A DNA stretch of 64,000 bases from the NCBI GenBank assembly GCA_002360635.1, contig DEQW01000006.1, forward strand, positions 276,135 to 340,134. Direction: 5' to 3'. The notes beneath the pieces are model-generated. The model did not search any database, was not told the origin of the DNA, and saw only the letters and a program-made list of their open reading frames with translations. Of the stretch, positions 1 to 8,080 are shown piece by piece (the stretch's first letter is position 1; the number at the start of each line of letters is the position of its first letter). The position numbers and the translations under genes are program-made. The DNA is from Flavobacteriaceae bacterium UBA3356 (GTDB taxonomy: Bacteria > Bacteroidota > Bacteroidia > Flavobacteriales > Flavobacteriaceae).

Positions 1-426
1 TGTGGACAATGGATATACCATTCAGACTGGTATCCAGATAGAAAACTTCGTGTTTTTGACCGAAATAAAGCTCGATGGGGCGGAATTAACCCGCACGATA
101 CCATACAAATGCAACCTGGCTCTAAAACGGGCAAGTTAAACGGAAGCATTTTACACTGGGTACATACCAGTTATCAGGAACACAGCCTTAAAGTGCATAA
201 ATTCTCTTCTATTGCTGCAAGGGAATATTATAAGTTGGGCAGAAAATCTGGTCTGTTCGATATCTTAGTAAAACCGACATGGACCTTTTTTAAGGCATAT
301 GTTTTGCGTCTTGGTTTCTTGGACGGTTTCAACGGATTAATAATTTGTACCTTTAGCGCCTACACTACTTTTTTAAAGTATTTAAAATTAAAACAACTTA
401 TTAAAAATAATCCTAACCATTCATGA
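1..426 (+). CDS. Glycosyltransferase family 2, C-terminal part (WaaE-like)
   Basis: The frame is open from the first base, so this is the 3' end of a gene that starts upstream; 141 residues are visible. The tail matches GT2 enzymes of the lipopolysaccharide-core type (WaaE/KdtX-like): YPDRKLRVFDR at visible residues 11-21, a His-Glu region near 52-61, and a hydrophobic stretch ending GFLDGFNGL near 107-115. Such enzymes transfer a sugar from a nucleotide donor at the inner membrane. The stop overlaps the next start as ATGA, implying translational coupling to the nucleotidyltransferase. The catalytic GT-A domain lies outside the window, so sugar and acceptor cannot be inferred. Confidence 0.8.
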   Translation, partial: CGQWIYHSDWYPDRKLRVFDRNKARWGGINPHDTIQMQPGSKTGKLNGSILHWVHTSYQEHSLKVHKFSSIAAREYYKLGRKSGLFDILVKPTWTFFKAYVLRLGFLDGFNGLIICTFSAYTTFLKYLKLKQLIKNNPNHS

Positions 427-1103
427 AAATTGTAATCCTTGCTGCCGGAATTGGCTCAAGATTGGGCAACCCCTTTCCAAAACCGCTTACACCACTAAAA
501 AACGGAAAAAGCATCATGCAAATGATGATTGAAAACATTGATAAGTACTTTTCAGAACATGACGTTTATGTTGTAGTGGGGTTTAAGAAAAATAGCATTA
601 TGGAAAACTTTCCTCAGTTGGCTTATGTTTACAATCCATATTTTGACCAAACCAATACAGCTAAGAGTCTTGTACGAGCATTAAAGAAGTGTAAAGGGGA
701 AAGTGTGCTTTGGTTTAATGGTGATGTTGTTTTTGATGAAAAACTACTTGAAAATCTACAACCACATATAGAAGAAGACACTTCATTTGTTGCGGTAAAC
801 ACCAACTTTGTTGGCGATGAAGAAGTAAAATACACTTTGAACAACGGCTTTGTGGACCAACTTTCAAAAGAAGTGAAAAACGGATTGGGTGAAGCGGTTG
901 GTGTTAATTATATTTCAAAAAACGACCTTTCAGAATACATTGAACGGCTAGAAGAATGTGATAACAATGATTATTTTGAACGCGGACTCGAACTGCTTAT
1001 CGAAAAAGATAATGCAAAGGTAAAAGCCGTTGATATTTCAGCTTTTAACTGTATGGAAATCGATTTTCAAGAAGATTTGGATAACGTCAATAAATTTCTG
1101 TAA
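423..1103 (+). CDS. Nucleotidyltransferase, LicC-like (sugar or choline/polyol-phosphate cytidylyltransferase type)
   Basis: 226 residues with the signature of the NTP_transferase fold. The N-terminal LAAGIGSRLGNPFPKPL (residues 6-22) is the GxGxRxxxxxPK nucleotide-binding loop, WFNGDVVFD near residue 100 supplies a metal-binding Asp, and the C-terminal MEIDFQEDLDNV is the usual second acidic motif. The short length without a hexapeptide domain resembles LicC-type CTP:phosphocholine cytidylyltransferases rather than GlmU or RfbA. It overlaps the upstream glycosyltransferase by 4 bases and lies 3 bases before a CDP-polyol phosphotransferase-like gene. I infer that it supplies a CDP-activated alcohol to that enzyme; the true substrate is unknown. 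Confidence 0.8.
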   Translation: MKIVILAAGIGSRLGNPFPKPLTPLKNGKSIMQMMIENIDKYFSEHDVYVVVGFKKNSIMENFPQLAYVYNPYFDQTNTAKSLVRALKKCKGESVLWFNGDVVFDEKLLENLQPHIEEDTSFVAVNTNFVGDEEVKYTLNNGFVDQLSKEVKNGLGEAVGVNYISKNDLSEYIERLEECDNNDYFERGLELLIEKDNAKVKAVDISAFNCMEIDFQEDLDNVNKFL

Positions 1104-1106
1104 CCT

Positions 1107-2147
1107 ATGAAAGTGATTTTGTTCTGTCAAAATGCCTATGCTTTTGAAATTATGAAACCCATAAAAGAGGTTTTACAAGAACGAGGTCATGAATATCTTT
1201 GGTTTATCACCCCAAAACTTTCAACGCTTTTCCCGTTTGCCGACGACCCTGTAACACAAAGTATTGCTGAATTAGAAGCTTTTAAGAGCGATGCTATCAT
1301 TGCCCCAGGAAATGAAGTTCCACATTATTTACGAGGATTAAAAGTTCAAATTTTTCACGGGTTGGCAGGCGAAAAAAAGGGACATTTTCATATTCGTCAT
1401 TATTTTGATTTGTATTTAACGCAAGGCCCTTATTTTACGAGAGGTTTCAACAAGCTAAAAGCACGTTTCAAAAATTTTGATGTGATAGAAACCGGGTGGT
1501 CCAAGCTTGATGCATATGCACAAAACAATGAGGAAATTCTTTCAGAAAAAGAGAATTTGCTCAAAAAACACAATGCCAAGCACGTTTTATTATATGCCCC
1601 TACCTTCTCGCCTTCTCTTACTTCTGCTGAAGTTTTAAAACCTGAAATTGAGCAATTGGCACAACAAGGCGATTATATCATCAACATTAAATTTCACGAT
1701 TTAATGGACTCAAAATATATTGAAGCCTATAAAAATCTTGCTGCTAAACATGAGACTGTTTATTTTAAAGAAGGACGTGACATTATCAAGCAGTTTATAG
1801 TGGCAGATTTGCTAATTAGTGATACATCATCGGTTATATATGAGTTTTTATTGCTGAATAAGCCCGTTATTACCTTCGGAAATATTAATGAAAACATACA
1901 GTGGAACAACCTTACCGAAAAAGGTAAATTACCAAATGCCGTTTCAGAAAACCTTACAACTGACCCATTTGCTGAAAAACGCGCAAAAGTGATTACTGAA
2001 TACCACCCATACAACGACGGGAAATCTTCAGAAAGAATGGTGAAAACTATTGAACAGTATATTGAAAAACACGGAGTACCAGAAAAAAGAAAACTATCTC
2101 TTTTCAGAAAGTATAAAATCAACAAGATTTTTGATAGAAAGTCGTAG
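1107..2147 (+). CDS. CDP-glycerol glycerophosphotransferase family protein (TagB/TagF-like)
   Basis: 346 residues. Motifs of the Glyphos_transf family are visible: FHGLAGEKKGHF near residues 90-101 with the catalytic-type His, LLYAPTFSPS near 152-161, and ADLLISDTSSVIYEF near 233-247 with the conserved SD-SS element. In Gram-positives this family moves glycerol- or ribitol-phosphate from a CDP carrier in teichoic acid synthesis. No signal peptide is seen; it would act on the cytoplasmic face of the inner membrane. It follows a LicC-like cytidylyltransferase by 3 bases. The polymer is probably an LPS core or capsule decoration, but donor and acceptor are not determined. Confidence 0.82.
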   Translation: MKVILFCQNAYAFEIMKPIKEVLQERGHEYLWFITPKLSTLFPFADDPVTQSIAELEAFKSDAIIAPGNEVPHYLRGLKVQIFHGLAGEKKGHFHIRHYFDLYLTQGPYFTRGFNKLKARFKNFDVIETGWSKLDAYAQNNEEILSEKENLLKKHNAKHVLLYAPTFSPSLTSAEVLKPEIEQLAQQGDYIINIKFHDLMDSKYIEAYKNLAAKHETVYFKEGRDIIKQFIVADLLISDTSSVIYEFLLLNKPVITFGNINENIQWNNLTEKGKLPNAVSENLTTDPFAEKRAKVITEYHPYNDGKSSERMVKTIEQYIEKHGVPEKRKLSLFRKYKINKIFDRKS

Positions 2148-2900
2148 TTATTTCAGCTTCAACTTTTGCTTTAAGTGCTTTTTCCTGTAGAATTTTCTCT
2201 GAAATTCAGCTGTTAAGCCCCACATCAAATCAAAAACTTTATCGTAGGATTTTCCAGTAATCTTTGCGTACTCATCACTCATAATTTCAACCATTTCTTT
2301 TTTTGAAGTAAGCCTAGAGTAGTTTTTGATTCGCTCTTCAAAAGATAAATTTTTAAAGTCCATTCTATTAAGATCAACTAGATAAAAATCAAACTGGTTT
2401 CCGTTCTTTTTAATTAACGTATTACCAGGGGAATGGTCTTTAAACAGAATGTTATTTTCGTGAAGCTTATGGGTAAAAGCTGTAAACTCACGTAATATTT
2501 GTTCTCTATTAGGATAATCAGGATTTTCAATTAACGCTCTAAACGTGCAATCTGCTTCTAATTGTTGACTTATGTAATAACTCTTACCGAAAAACAAAGG
2601 GTTGTTTTCTTCTAAGTAGGCAATTGGATAGGGTGTGCCTATTCCATGGTTAATTAAGTAAGTAGCATGTTCAAAAGAGCGAGCGGCTTTCGATTTTCTG
2701 AAAAAATTATATACCACTTTGTTTATAAAGTTGGGTACTTTAAACGATTTTATGTTAATCTTCTCATCACCTAATTGAAAAATTTTAATAACATTTCGAT
2801 CACCTCTACCTAGATTTTCACCTTCTTTATCAAAGGAATCAATCAGTTTTAATATTTCCTCTTTTTGAGGTTTGTATTTTTCAGAAAATAACATCTTCAT
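2148..2900 (-). CDS. Lipopolysaccharide core kinase-like protein (WaaP/Kdo kinase family)
   Basis: 250 residues from the chosen start. A protein-kinase-like fold is indicated by KDHSPGNTLI near residue 153, equivalent to the catalytic loop with Asp and Asn, and by VDLNRMD near 178, replacing DFG. This is typical of WaaP/KdkA enzymes that phosphorylate Kdo or heptose in the lipid A core. The longest frame would start at 2936, but a TATCTTTG promoter box at 2905-2912 lies immediately before the ATG at 2900, so the shorter start (MKMLFSEKYK) is preferred. It is convergent with, and directly abuts, the CDP-polyol transferase gene. The exact phosphate acceptor is unknown. Confidence 0.78.
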   Translation of the reverse strand: MKMLFSEKYKPQKEEILKLIDSFDKEGENLGRGDRNVIKIFQLGDEKINIKSFKVPNFINKVVYNFFRKSKAARSFEHATYLINHGIGTPYPIAYLEENNPLFFGKSYYISQQLEADCTFRALIENPDYPNREQILREFTAFTHKLHENNILFKDHSPGNTLIKKNGNQFDFYLVDLNRMDFKNLSFEERIKNYSRLTSKKEMVEIMSDEYAKITGKSYDKVFDLMWGLTAEFQRKFYRKKHLKQKLKLK

Positions 2901-2904
2901 TTGC

Positions 2905-2912
2905 CAAAGATA
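2905..2912 (-). promoter_or_regulatory. Bacteroidota -7 box TATCTTTG before the WaaP-like kinase
   Basis: On the minus strand TATCTTTG ends 4 bases before the ATG at 2900, matching the TAnnTTTG -7 consensus of Bacteroidota. No clean TTG lies at the -33 distance, so only the -7 element is claimed. The position predicts a transcript with almost no leader. Confidence 0.45.
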
Positions 2913-2957
2913 CAATTTGGTTGATAAGAAAACCATAATTTATCTATCAGCTTGATT

Positions 2958-2988
2958 TTGCCTCGCACGCATAATTCAAGTACCTTTG
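2958..2988 (+). promoter_or_regulatory. Promoter of the GT4 gene (TTG - 20 bp - TACCTTTG)
   Basis: TTG at 2958-2960 (within TTTTG) is separated by 20 bases from TACCTTTG at 2981-2988, a full match to the Bacteroidota -33/-7 arrangement. The ATG at 3005 lies 16 bases downstream. It would start the co-directional run of genes from 3005 to 6618. Confidence 0.65.
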
Positions 2989-3004
2989 GTATTCACAATT
3001 TTAT

Positions 3005-4075
3005 ATGAAATCTGTTTTTTTAGAATCTCACAATATTAAAAACCTTTATTTTGGTTTTGGGCAATTTAACTATCACTTAATCACTGCCCTATCAAAATTA
3101 GAGCACCCAGGTTACCGTATTACATTGCACGGAAAAGACACAGATTGGCTTCGAAAAGAATTTGGTGATGCGTTTGATTATAAAAAAAGTTACTCGCTGC
3201 GTCGATATGCTCCGTTTAGGATTAGAAAAAAATATGATCTCTGGCACGCTCTCAACCAGAATATAAAAATTGAACCGTATCACGACATTCCATATTTGTT
3301 AACGGTGCATAACATAACCCACATTAAAAACCCAGACAGTTATTTGCACGAGAAAGTACATCAACGGTTTCAACAAAAACTGAATAGAAGTACTGCAATT
3401 ACTTATATTTCAGAATTTGCCAAGCAATCTACGCATCAGTTTTTTCATGTTCCTAATGTTCCAGAATATGTTATTTACAACGGAAACCCTTTAACCAATA
3501 CTAATTTACCGACTGATTATAAATCTGAATTTGTCCCTAAAAAACCGTTCTTGTTTTCCATTGGTCAAATAACGGCTCGTAAAAACTTTATTTCGTTAGT
3601 GAGAATGCTTTCAAAACTGAAAGATTTACAGTTAGTAATAGGAGGAAAAAACACTACCGAAACAGCTAAAGAGTTATTGGAAGAAGCTGAAAAATTAGGT
3701 GTTAAAAACCGTGTTTTTCTAATCGGAAACATTTCAGAAGAACAAAAAAAATATTATTACACTAACTGTGAAGCGTTTGTATTTCCGTCATTACGTGAAG
3801 GTTTTGGTTTACCTGTAATTGAAGCTATGTTGTTTGGCAAACCAGTATTTACTTCAAACAACACATCATTGCCCGAAATTGGTGGTGATCTTGCCTATTA
3901 TTGGGAGCATTACGAACCTGACTATATGGCTAGCGAGCTTGAAAGAGGATTGCGCCATTTTTCAGATAATAAAAATATGCTTGAACAAAAGTTGGTAGAG
4001 AGAGCAAAATCATTTAATTGGGATACAGCCGCTAAGCAATACGCAAAAGTGTACCAATCTATTATTTCAAAATAA
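3005..4075 (+). CDS. Glycosyltransferase family 4 (GT-B fold)
   Basis: 356 residues. The C-terminal half carries the GT4 hallmark: FLFSIGQITARKNF (near 182-195), the G(K)N(T) donor-loop region, and REGFGLPVIEAM (near 263-274), the EX7E-type nucleotide-sugar-binding motif, followed by GKPVFTSN and SLPEIGG. The N-terminal half holds the acceptor domain with HNITHI near 100. It presumably transfers a hexose from a nucleotide sugar to a surface glycan or lipid-linked acceptor on the cytoplasmic face. The pyruvyltransferase gene follows 4 bases after the stop, and both belong to the surface-polysaccharide region. Specificity cannot be predicted. Confidence 0.85.
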   Translation: MKSVFLESHNIKNLYFGFGQFNYHLITALSKLEHPGYRITLHGKDTDWLRKEFGDAFDYKKSYSLRRYAPFRIRKKYDLWHALNQNIKIEPYHDIPYLLTVHNITHIKNPDSYLHEKVHQRFQQKLNRSTAITYISEFAKQSTHQFFHVPNVPEYVIYNGNPLTNTNLPTDYKSEFVPKKPFLFSIGQITARKNFISLVRMLSKLKDLQLVIGGKNTTETAKELLEEAEKLGVKNRVFLIGNISEEQKKYYYTNCEAFVFPSLREGFGLPVIEAMLFGKPVFTSNNTSLPEIGGDLAYYWEHYEPDYMASELERGLRHFSDNKNMLEQKLVERAKSFNWDTAAKQYAKVYQSIISK

Positions 4076-4079
4076 CACT

Positions 4080-4982
4080 ATGGTAATCAATAAACTAATT
4101 GCTTCGTTACAACGAAAAAAAACACGTAGAAGAACCGTTAAGGCAATTCTTTCTAGAGAACAGCATAACAACGATGTGGTAAATATTCATAGATTGGACA
4201 CCAAAAATATTGGTGATTATTACTGTGTACCCCATCATTACTTCGAAAAATTAAAGGGAAAGCATTTAGATATTTTTGATTATAAAAGTCAAGATAAAAG
4301 TGTAACAGACAACTTTACAAAACAAATTAGTGACAATGCTTTAATTATTGGTGGCGGTGGTTTATTAAACAGAGGTGGCTTTAAGCTGCAAATGAACCTT
4401 TTTGAAAAACTAGCATCCCAATCTAAAAAAACCGTTTTATGGGGAGTTGGCCATAACGCAAAATCTCCTAAATATTATGGAAATATCACAAATTACAATA
4501 TTGATGTTTCAAAATTTGGATTAGCCGGAACCCGTGATTTAACAATGCCCGGTGAGTATGTTCCGTGTGTAAGTTGTCTACACGAGGTTTTTGACAAACC
4601 TTTTACTGAAACAGAAGAGGTAGGTGTTATTTTTCATAAAGACACTGTAAAAAAAGAACAAATAACCAATGCCTTTAGCGAGCTACCGACAACATCAAAC
4701 ACAACTAATTTAGAAGAGTTAATATCATTTATTGGAAAATGTAACGCTATAATTACAGATAGCTACCACGCTATGTATTGGACCATGCTATTAGGTAAAA
4801 AAGTAGCTGTAGTGCCAAACTCTTCAAAGTTTTATGATTTTAAATATAAACCCATATTTACAAATTTTAAAGATTGTCTTATAGATGTAAAAAAAGCTCA
4901 TACGTATTCTGGCGTACTGGAAGAATGTCGTGAAATCAATACTAATTTTTATGAAAAAACAGCTAATTATCTTAACTTATAA
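4080..4982 (+). CDS. Polysaccharide pyruvyl transferase family protein
   Basis: 300 residues. Family features are NIGDYYCVPHHYF near residues 41-53 (the conserved N-x-GD), ALIIGGGGLLNRGGF near 87-101, VLWGVGHN near 118-125, FGLAGTRD near 145-152, and TDSYHAMYWTMLLGKKV near 222-238. These match the GT-B-like enzymes that add pyruvate ketals to sugars in capsules and exopolysaccharides. An Arg/Lys-rich N-terminus (residues 12-19) may favour membrane association. It follows the GT4 gene by 4 bases and precedes tsaC by 6. The modified sugar is not known. Confidence 0.8.
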   Translation: MVINKLIASLQRKKTRRRTVKAILSREQHNNDVVNIHRLDTKNIGDYYCVPHHYFEKLKGKHLDIFDYKSQDKSVTDNFTKQISDNALIIGGGGLLNRGGFKLQMNLFEKLASQSKKTVLWGVGHNAKSPKYYGNITNYNIDVSKFGLAGTRDLTMPGEYVPCVSCLHEVFDKPFTETEEVGVIFHKDTVKKEQITNAFSELPTTSNTTNLEELISFIGKCNAIITDSYHAMYWTMLLGKKVAVVPNSSKFYDFKYKPIFTNFKDCLIDVKKAHTYSGVLEECREINTNFYEKTANYLNL

Positions 4983-4988
4983 ATCAAT

Positions 4989-5549
4989 ATGCGAGAAGAA
5001 ATAAACAATGCTATAGCCGTTTTAAAACGTGGCGGACTTATTCTCTACCCTACCGATACGGTTTGGGGTATTGGTTGTGATGCTACCAATCCTGAAGCTA
5101 TTGAAAAAGTTTTTAAACTGAAACAACGCGATGAAAGTAAATCGCTAATCTGTTTGGTTCATGATTTTAAAATGCTGAATGAATTTGTAGAAGACGTACC
5201 AGAAGTAGCCTACGATATCTTAAAATATGCTGCAAAACCTACGACAATAATCTACGACGACCCTATTAGAGTAGCTGAAAATTTAATCGCTGAAGACAAT
5301 TCGTTGGCTATTCGCGTGGTGCAAGATGATTTTTGTAAGCAACTGATCCGGAAATTCAGAAGGCCTATTGTGTCTACTTCAGCCAATATTAGTGGTGTTA
5401 AAACCCCGTTAAATTTTAAATCCATTGCACCCGAGATTTTGGAGGGCGTTGACTATGTGGTAAATTTGCATCAAACTAAAAAAATGGCGCAACCATCGGC
5501 TATTATTAAGTTAAAAAATGATGGTACTGTAAAAGTGATTCGAAATTAA
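4989..5549 (+). CDS. tsaC: L-threonylcarbamoyladenylate synthase (TsaC/YrdC type)
   Basis: 186 residues, the short YrdC form without the Sua5 extension. Visible motifs are LILYPTDTVWGIGCDA near residues 17-32 (the PTDT nucleotide-binding element), KQRDESKSLICLV near 46-58 and IVSTSANISG near 125-134. The enzyme makes threonylcarbamoyl-AMP from threonine, bicarbonate and ATP for the universal t6A37 modification of ANN-decoding tRNAs, in the cytoplasm. Placement directly after glycan genes, with a 6-base gap, looks like operon chance rather than a functional link. Its partners TsaB, TsaD and TsaE are not in the window. Confidence 0.93.
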   Translation: MREEINNAIAVLKRGGLILYPTDTVWGIGCDATNPEAIEKVFKLKQRDESKSLICLVHDFKMLNEFVEDVPEVAYDILKYAAKPTTIIYDDPIRVAENLIAEDNSLAIRVVQDDFCKQLIRKFRRPIVSTSANISGVKTPLNFKSIAPEILEGVDYVVNLHQTKKMAQPSAIIKLKNDGTVKVIRN

Positions 5550-5553
5550 AATT

Positions 5554-6618
5554 ATGAAACATCCAATCTTTATTTTATTAGTATCTATATTCATAATTTC
5601 TTGTAACCAATCTAAAATGGAAAGCCCAAACGGCACTTATTACGGTACTTTGCCGTGTGCAGATTGTCCGGGTATTAATTATACAATAACTTTTGAAAAA
5701 GATTCAACGTATTCTGAAACACAGTTTTACCAAGACAGAAATATTGATCCATTAAAACATTCCGGGAGTTTTACGGTTTCAGAAGACGGCACTATTACTC
5801 TGACAGATAAAAAAGATACTGAAGGAATGCGCCAATTTAACCTAAAAAATGACACCTTACAAATGCTAGATCTTTCAGGCAAACGTGTTAAAGGTGATTT
5901 ATCTAATATGTATTTGCTTACCAAAAATAAGCCGGAAAATTTTAGCAAGAAAGCTATAGAAGAAAACAAAGCCATAGGTTTTAAAGCTACAGGGAATGAA
6001 CCTTTTTGGAGTTTTGAAATTGATTTTGCCAATAAAAAGATGAAATTCAAGACCATGGAAGGCGATTCAATCGTCACTCCATTAAACAACCCTGTAAAAC
6101 CACAGGATATAGATGCAGTTTCCTATCGTGCACAAATTGAAAGTGGAGCCCTTAATATCATGATTATCAGGGACGAATGCACCGATAGCATGTCCGGTGA
6201 AAAATCGGGCTATAAAGTTCGTGCAAGCGTACAGATGGGTGATGGTGAAATGAAAGACTACATGGGTTGCGGAGATTATAAAGGAGATTACCGTCTTCAT
6301 AACCTATGGGTATTAGAAAGTCTGGACGGAAAACCAATGGACAGCAAATCTAAAGCCCCTAACCTTGAATTTAATCTAGTTGAAAACAAAATGTACGGTT
6401 TTGGTGGTTGCAACCGAATTAACAGTAATATAGAAACTATAAACGATTCAATCGAAATAGGTTCTGTTATTTCCACAAAGATGGCCTGTCCAAATCTTGA
6501 CACAGAAAAGTTGTTTCTTGATGCCATTTCAGAAAAAACACTTAATTTTTCTTTTTCTGAAGGAAAGCTTATTTTAAAAAATGACAGTAATACCTTAATT
6601 TTCAAAAATGTAGACTAA
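5554..6618 (+). CDS. Three-domain lipoprotein: NlpE-N, COG3650-like and META domains
   Basis: 354 residues. The signal peptide ends in a lipobox (IISC, Cys at residue 17). Residues about 26-125 resemble the NlpE N-terminal domain, including the CADCPG CxxC element near 35-40. Residues about 140-240 (TGNEPFWSFEIDF) match the COG3650-type lipoprotein domain. The C-terminal third (LWVLESLDGKP, then YGFGGCNRINS) is a META/HslJ domain. Such proteins are linked to envelope stress, copper or heat-shock responses in other bacteria, but this combination has no defined role that I know of. It starts 4 bases after tsaC. Confidence 0.82.
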   Translation: MKHPIFILLVSIFIISCNQSKMESPNGTYYGTLPCADCPGINYTITFEKDSTYSETQFYQDRNIDPLKHSGSFTVSEDGTITLTDKKDTEGMRQFNLKNDTLQMLDLSGKRVKGDLSNMYLLTKNKPENFSKKAIEENKAIGFKATGNEPFWSFEIDFANKKMKFKTMEGDSIVTPLNNPVKPQDIDAVSYRAQIESGALNIMIIRDECTDSMSGEKSGYKVRASVQMGDGEMKDYMGCGDYKGDYRLHNLWVLESLDGKPMDSKSKAPNLEFNLVENKMYGFGGCNRINSNIETINDSIEIGSVISTKMACPNLDTEKLFLDAISEKTLNFSFSEGKLILKNDSNTLIFKNVD

Positions 6619-6661
6619 ATATCACCTATAAAAGGTTTTATTTAAAAGCTATTAAAAAGCT

Positions 6662-8080
6662 ATGCCAACATACCCTAACGCATTACAACATCCTATATTT
6701 AAAACCGTATCGAAAGCTGCTAGCAACATAAATACGGAAAGCTATGTAATTGGCGGATATGTACGCGATTATATTTTAGACCGTGGCGAAGCAAAAGACA
6801 TAGATATTGTTGCGGTTGGTAGTGGTATTGAATTAGCAAAAGAAGTTTCTAAACTTCTCCCGGGAAAACCCAAAGTTTCTATTTTTAAAACCTATGGTAC
6901 CGCCATGCTTAAAACCGGCGGAATTGAACTGGAATTTGTTGGTGCACGTAAAGAATCGTATTCTGAAGAAAGCCGAAACCCAGCCGTAGAAGACGGAACG
7001 CTACAAGATGACCAAAATCGTCGTGATTTTACCATTAATGCATTAGCATTAAGTTTAAACGACAAGAACTTTGGTGAGTTATTAGACCCGTTCAATGGCA
7101 TAGAAGATCTCGACAAAAAGATTATCAAAACACCTTTAAATCCAGATGTTACCTACAGCGACGATCCATTGCGTATGTTACGGGCCATTCGTTTTGCCAC
7201 ACAACTTGACTTTTTTATTGAAAAAGAATCGTTGCAGTCCATTACCAAAAATGCAAAACGAATTAAAATCATTTCAAAAGAGCGAATTATTGACGAGATT
7301 AATAAAATTTTGTTGGCCGATAAGCCATCCAAAGGTTTTGCGTTGCTTCATAAAACAGGTCTTCTCCCATTTATATTTCCTGAATTAGTTGCATTAGAAG
7401 GAATTGATGAAAAGGAAGGACAACGGCATAAAGACAATTTTTGGCACACGCTTGAAGTCGTCGATAACATTGCCAAAACAACAGACAATCTTTGGTTACG
7501 CTGGGCAGCCTTATTACACGATATTGGAAAAGCACCCACAAAAAAGTTTGATAAAAAAATTGGCTGGACATTCCATGCGCACGAATTTGTAGGCTCAAAA
7601 ATGGTCTATAAACTTTTTAAGCGTATGAAAATGCCACTGAATGATAAAATGAAATTTGTTCAGAAAATGGTTTTAATGAGTTCTCGCCCCATCGTTTTAG
7701 CTACCGATGTGACCGATAGTGCTGTACGAAGGTTAATTTTTGATGCCGGGGATTATGTAGAAGACTTAATGACGCTTTGTGAAGCAGATATTACTACTAA
7801 AAACCCAAAGAAATTTAAAAAGTACCATAATAATTTTCAAAAAGTTCGTGATAAAATTCAAGAAGTTGAAGAACGTGACCATATTAGAAATTTTCAACCA
7901 CCCATTAGTGGCGAAGAAATTATGAATACCTTTGGTTTAAAACCTTCTCGGGAAATTGGTATTATTAAAGACGCGATAAAAGAAGCCATTTTGGAAGGGG
8001 AAATCCCAAATGAATATGAAGCAGCAAGAAATTTTATGCTTCAAAAAGGCAAAAATTTAAATTTAACACCTGTGGAATAA
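6662..8080 (+). CDS. cca: CCA tRNA nucleotidyltransferase / HD domain protein
   Basis: 472 residues. The N-terminal polymerase-beta superfamily head has IGGYVRD (residues 30-36) and the catalytic Asp pair in KDIDIVAVG (45-53). RRDFTINALAL near 121-131 is the second class II nucleotidyltransferase motif, followed by the RNA-binding neck and body. An HD phosphohydrolase domain is centred on LLHDIGKAP near residue 285. The family adds or repairs the 3' CCA of tRNAs. The TAA stop shares its last base with the ctaA start (TAATG), so the two are probably co-transcribed. The gene begins 43 bases after the META lipoprotein. Confidence 0.9.
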   Translation: MPTYPNALQHPIFKTVSKAASNINTESYVIGGYVRDYILDRGEAKDIDIVAVGSGIELAKEVSKLLPGKPKVSIFKTYGTAMLKTGGIELEFVGARKESYSEESRNPAVEDGTLQDDQNRRDFTINALALSLNDKNFGELLDPFNGIEDLDKKIIKTPLNPDVTYSDDPLRMLRAIRFATQLDFFIEKESLQSITKNAKRIKIISKERIIDEINKILLADKPSKGFALLHKTGLLPFIFPELVALEGIDEKEGQRHKDNFWHTLEVVDNIAKTTDNLWLRWAALLHDIGKAPTKKFDKKIGWTFHAHEFVGSKMVYKLFKRMKMPLNDKMKFVQKMVLMSSRPIVLATDVTDSAVRRLIFDAGDYVEDLMTLCEADITTKNPKKFKKYHNNFQKVRDKIQEVEERDHIRNFQPPISGEEIMNTFGLKPSREIGIIKDAIKEAILEGEIPNEYEAARNFMLQKGKNLNLTPVE

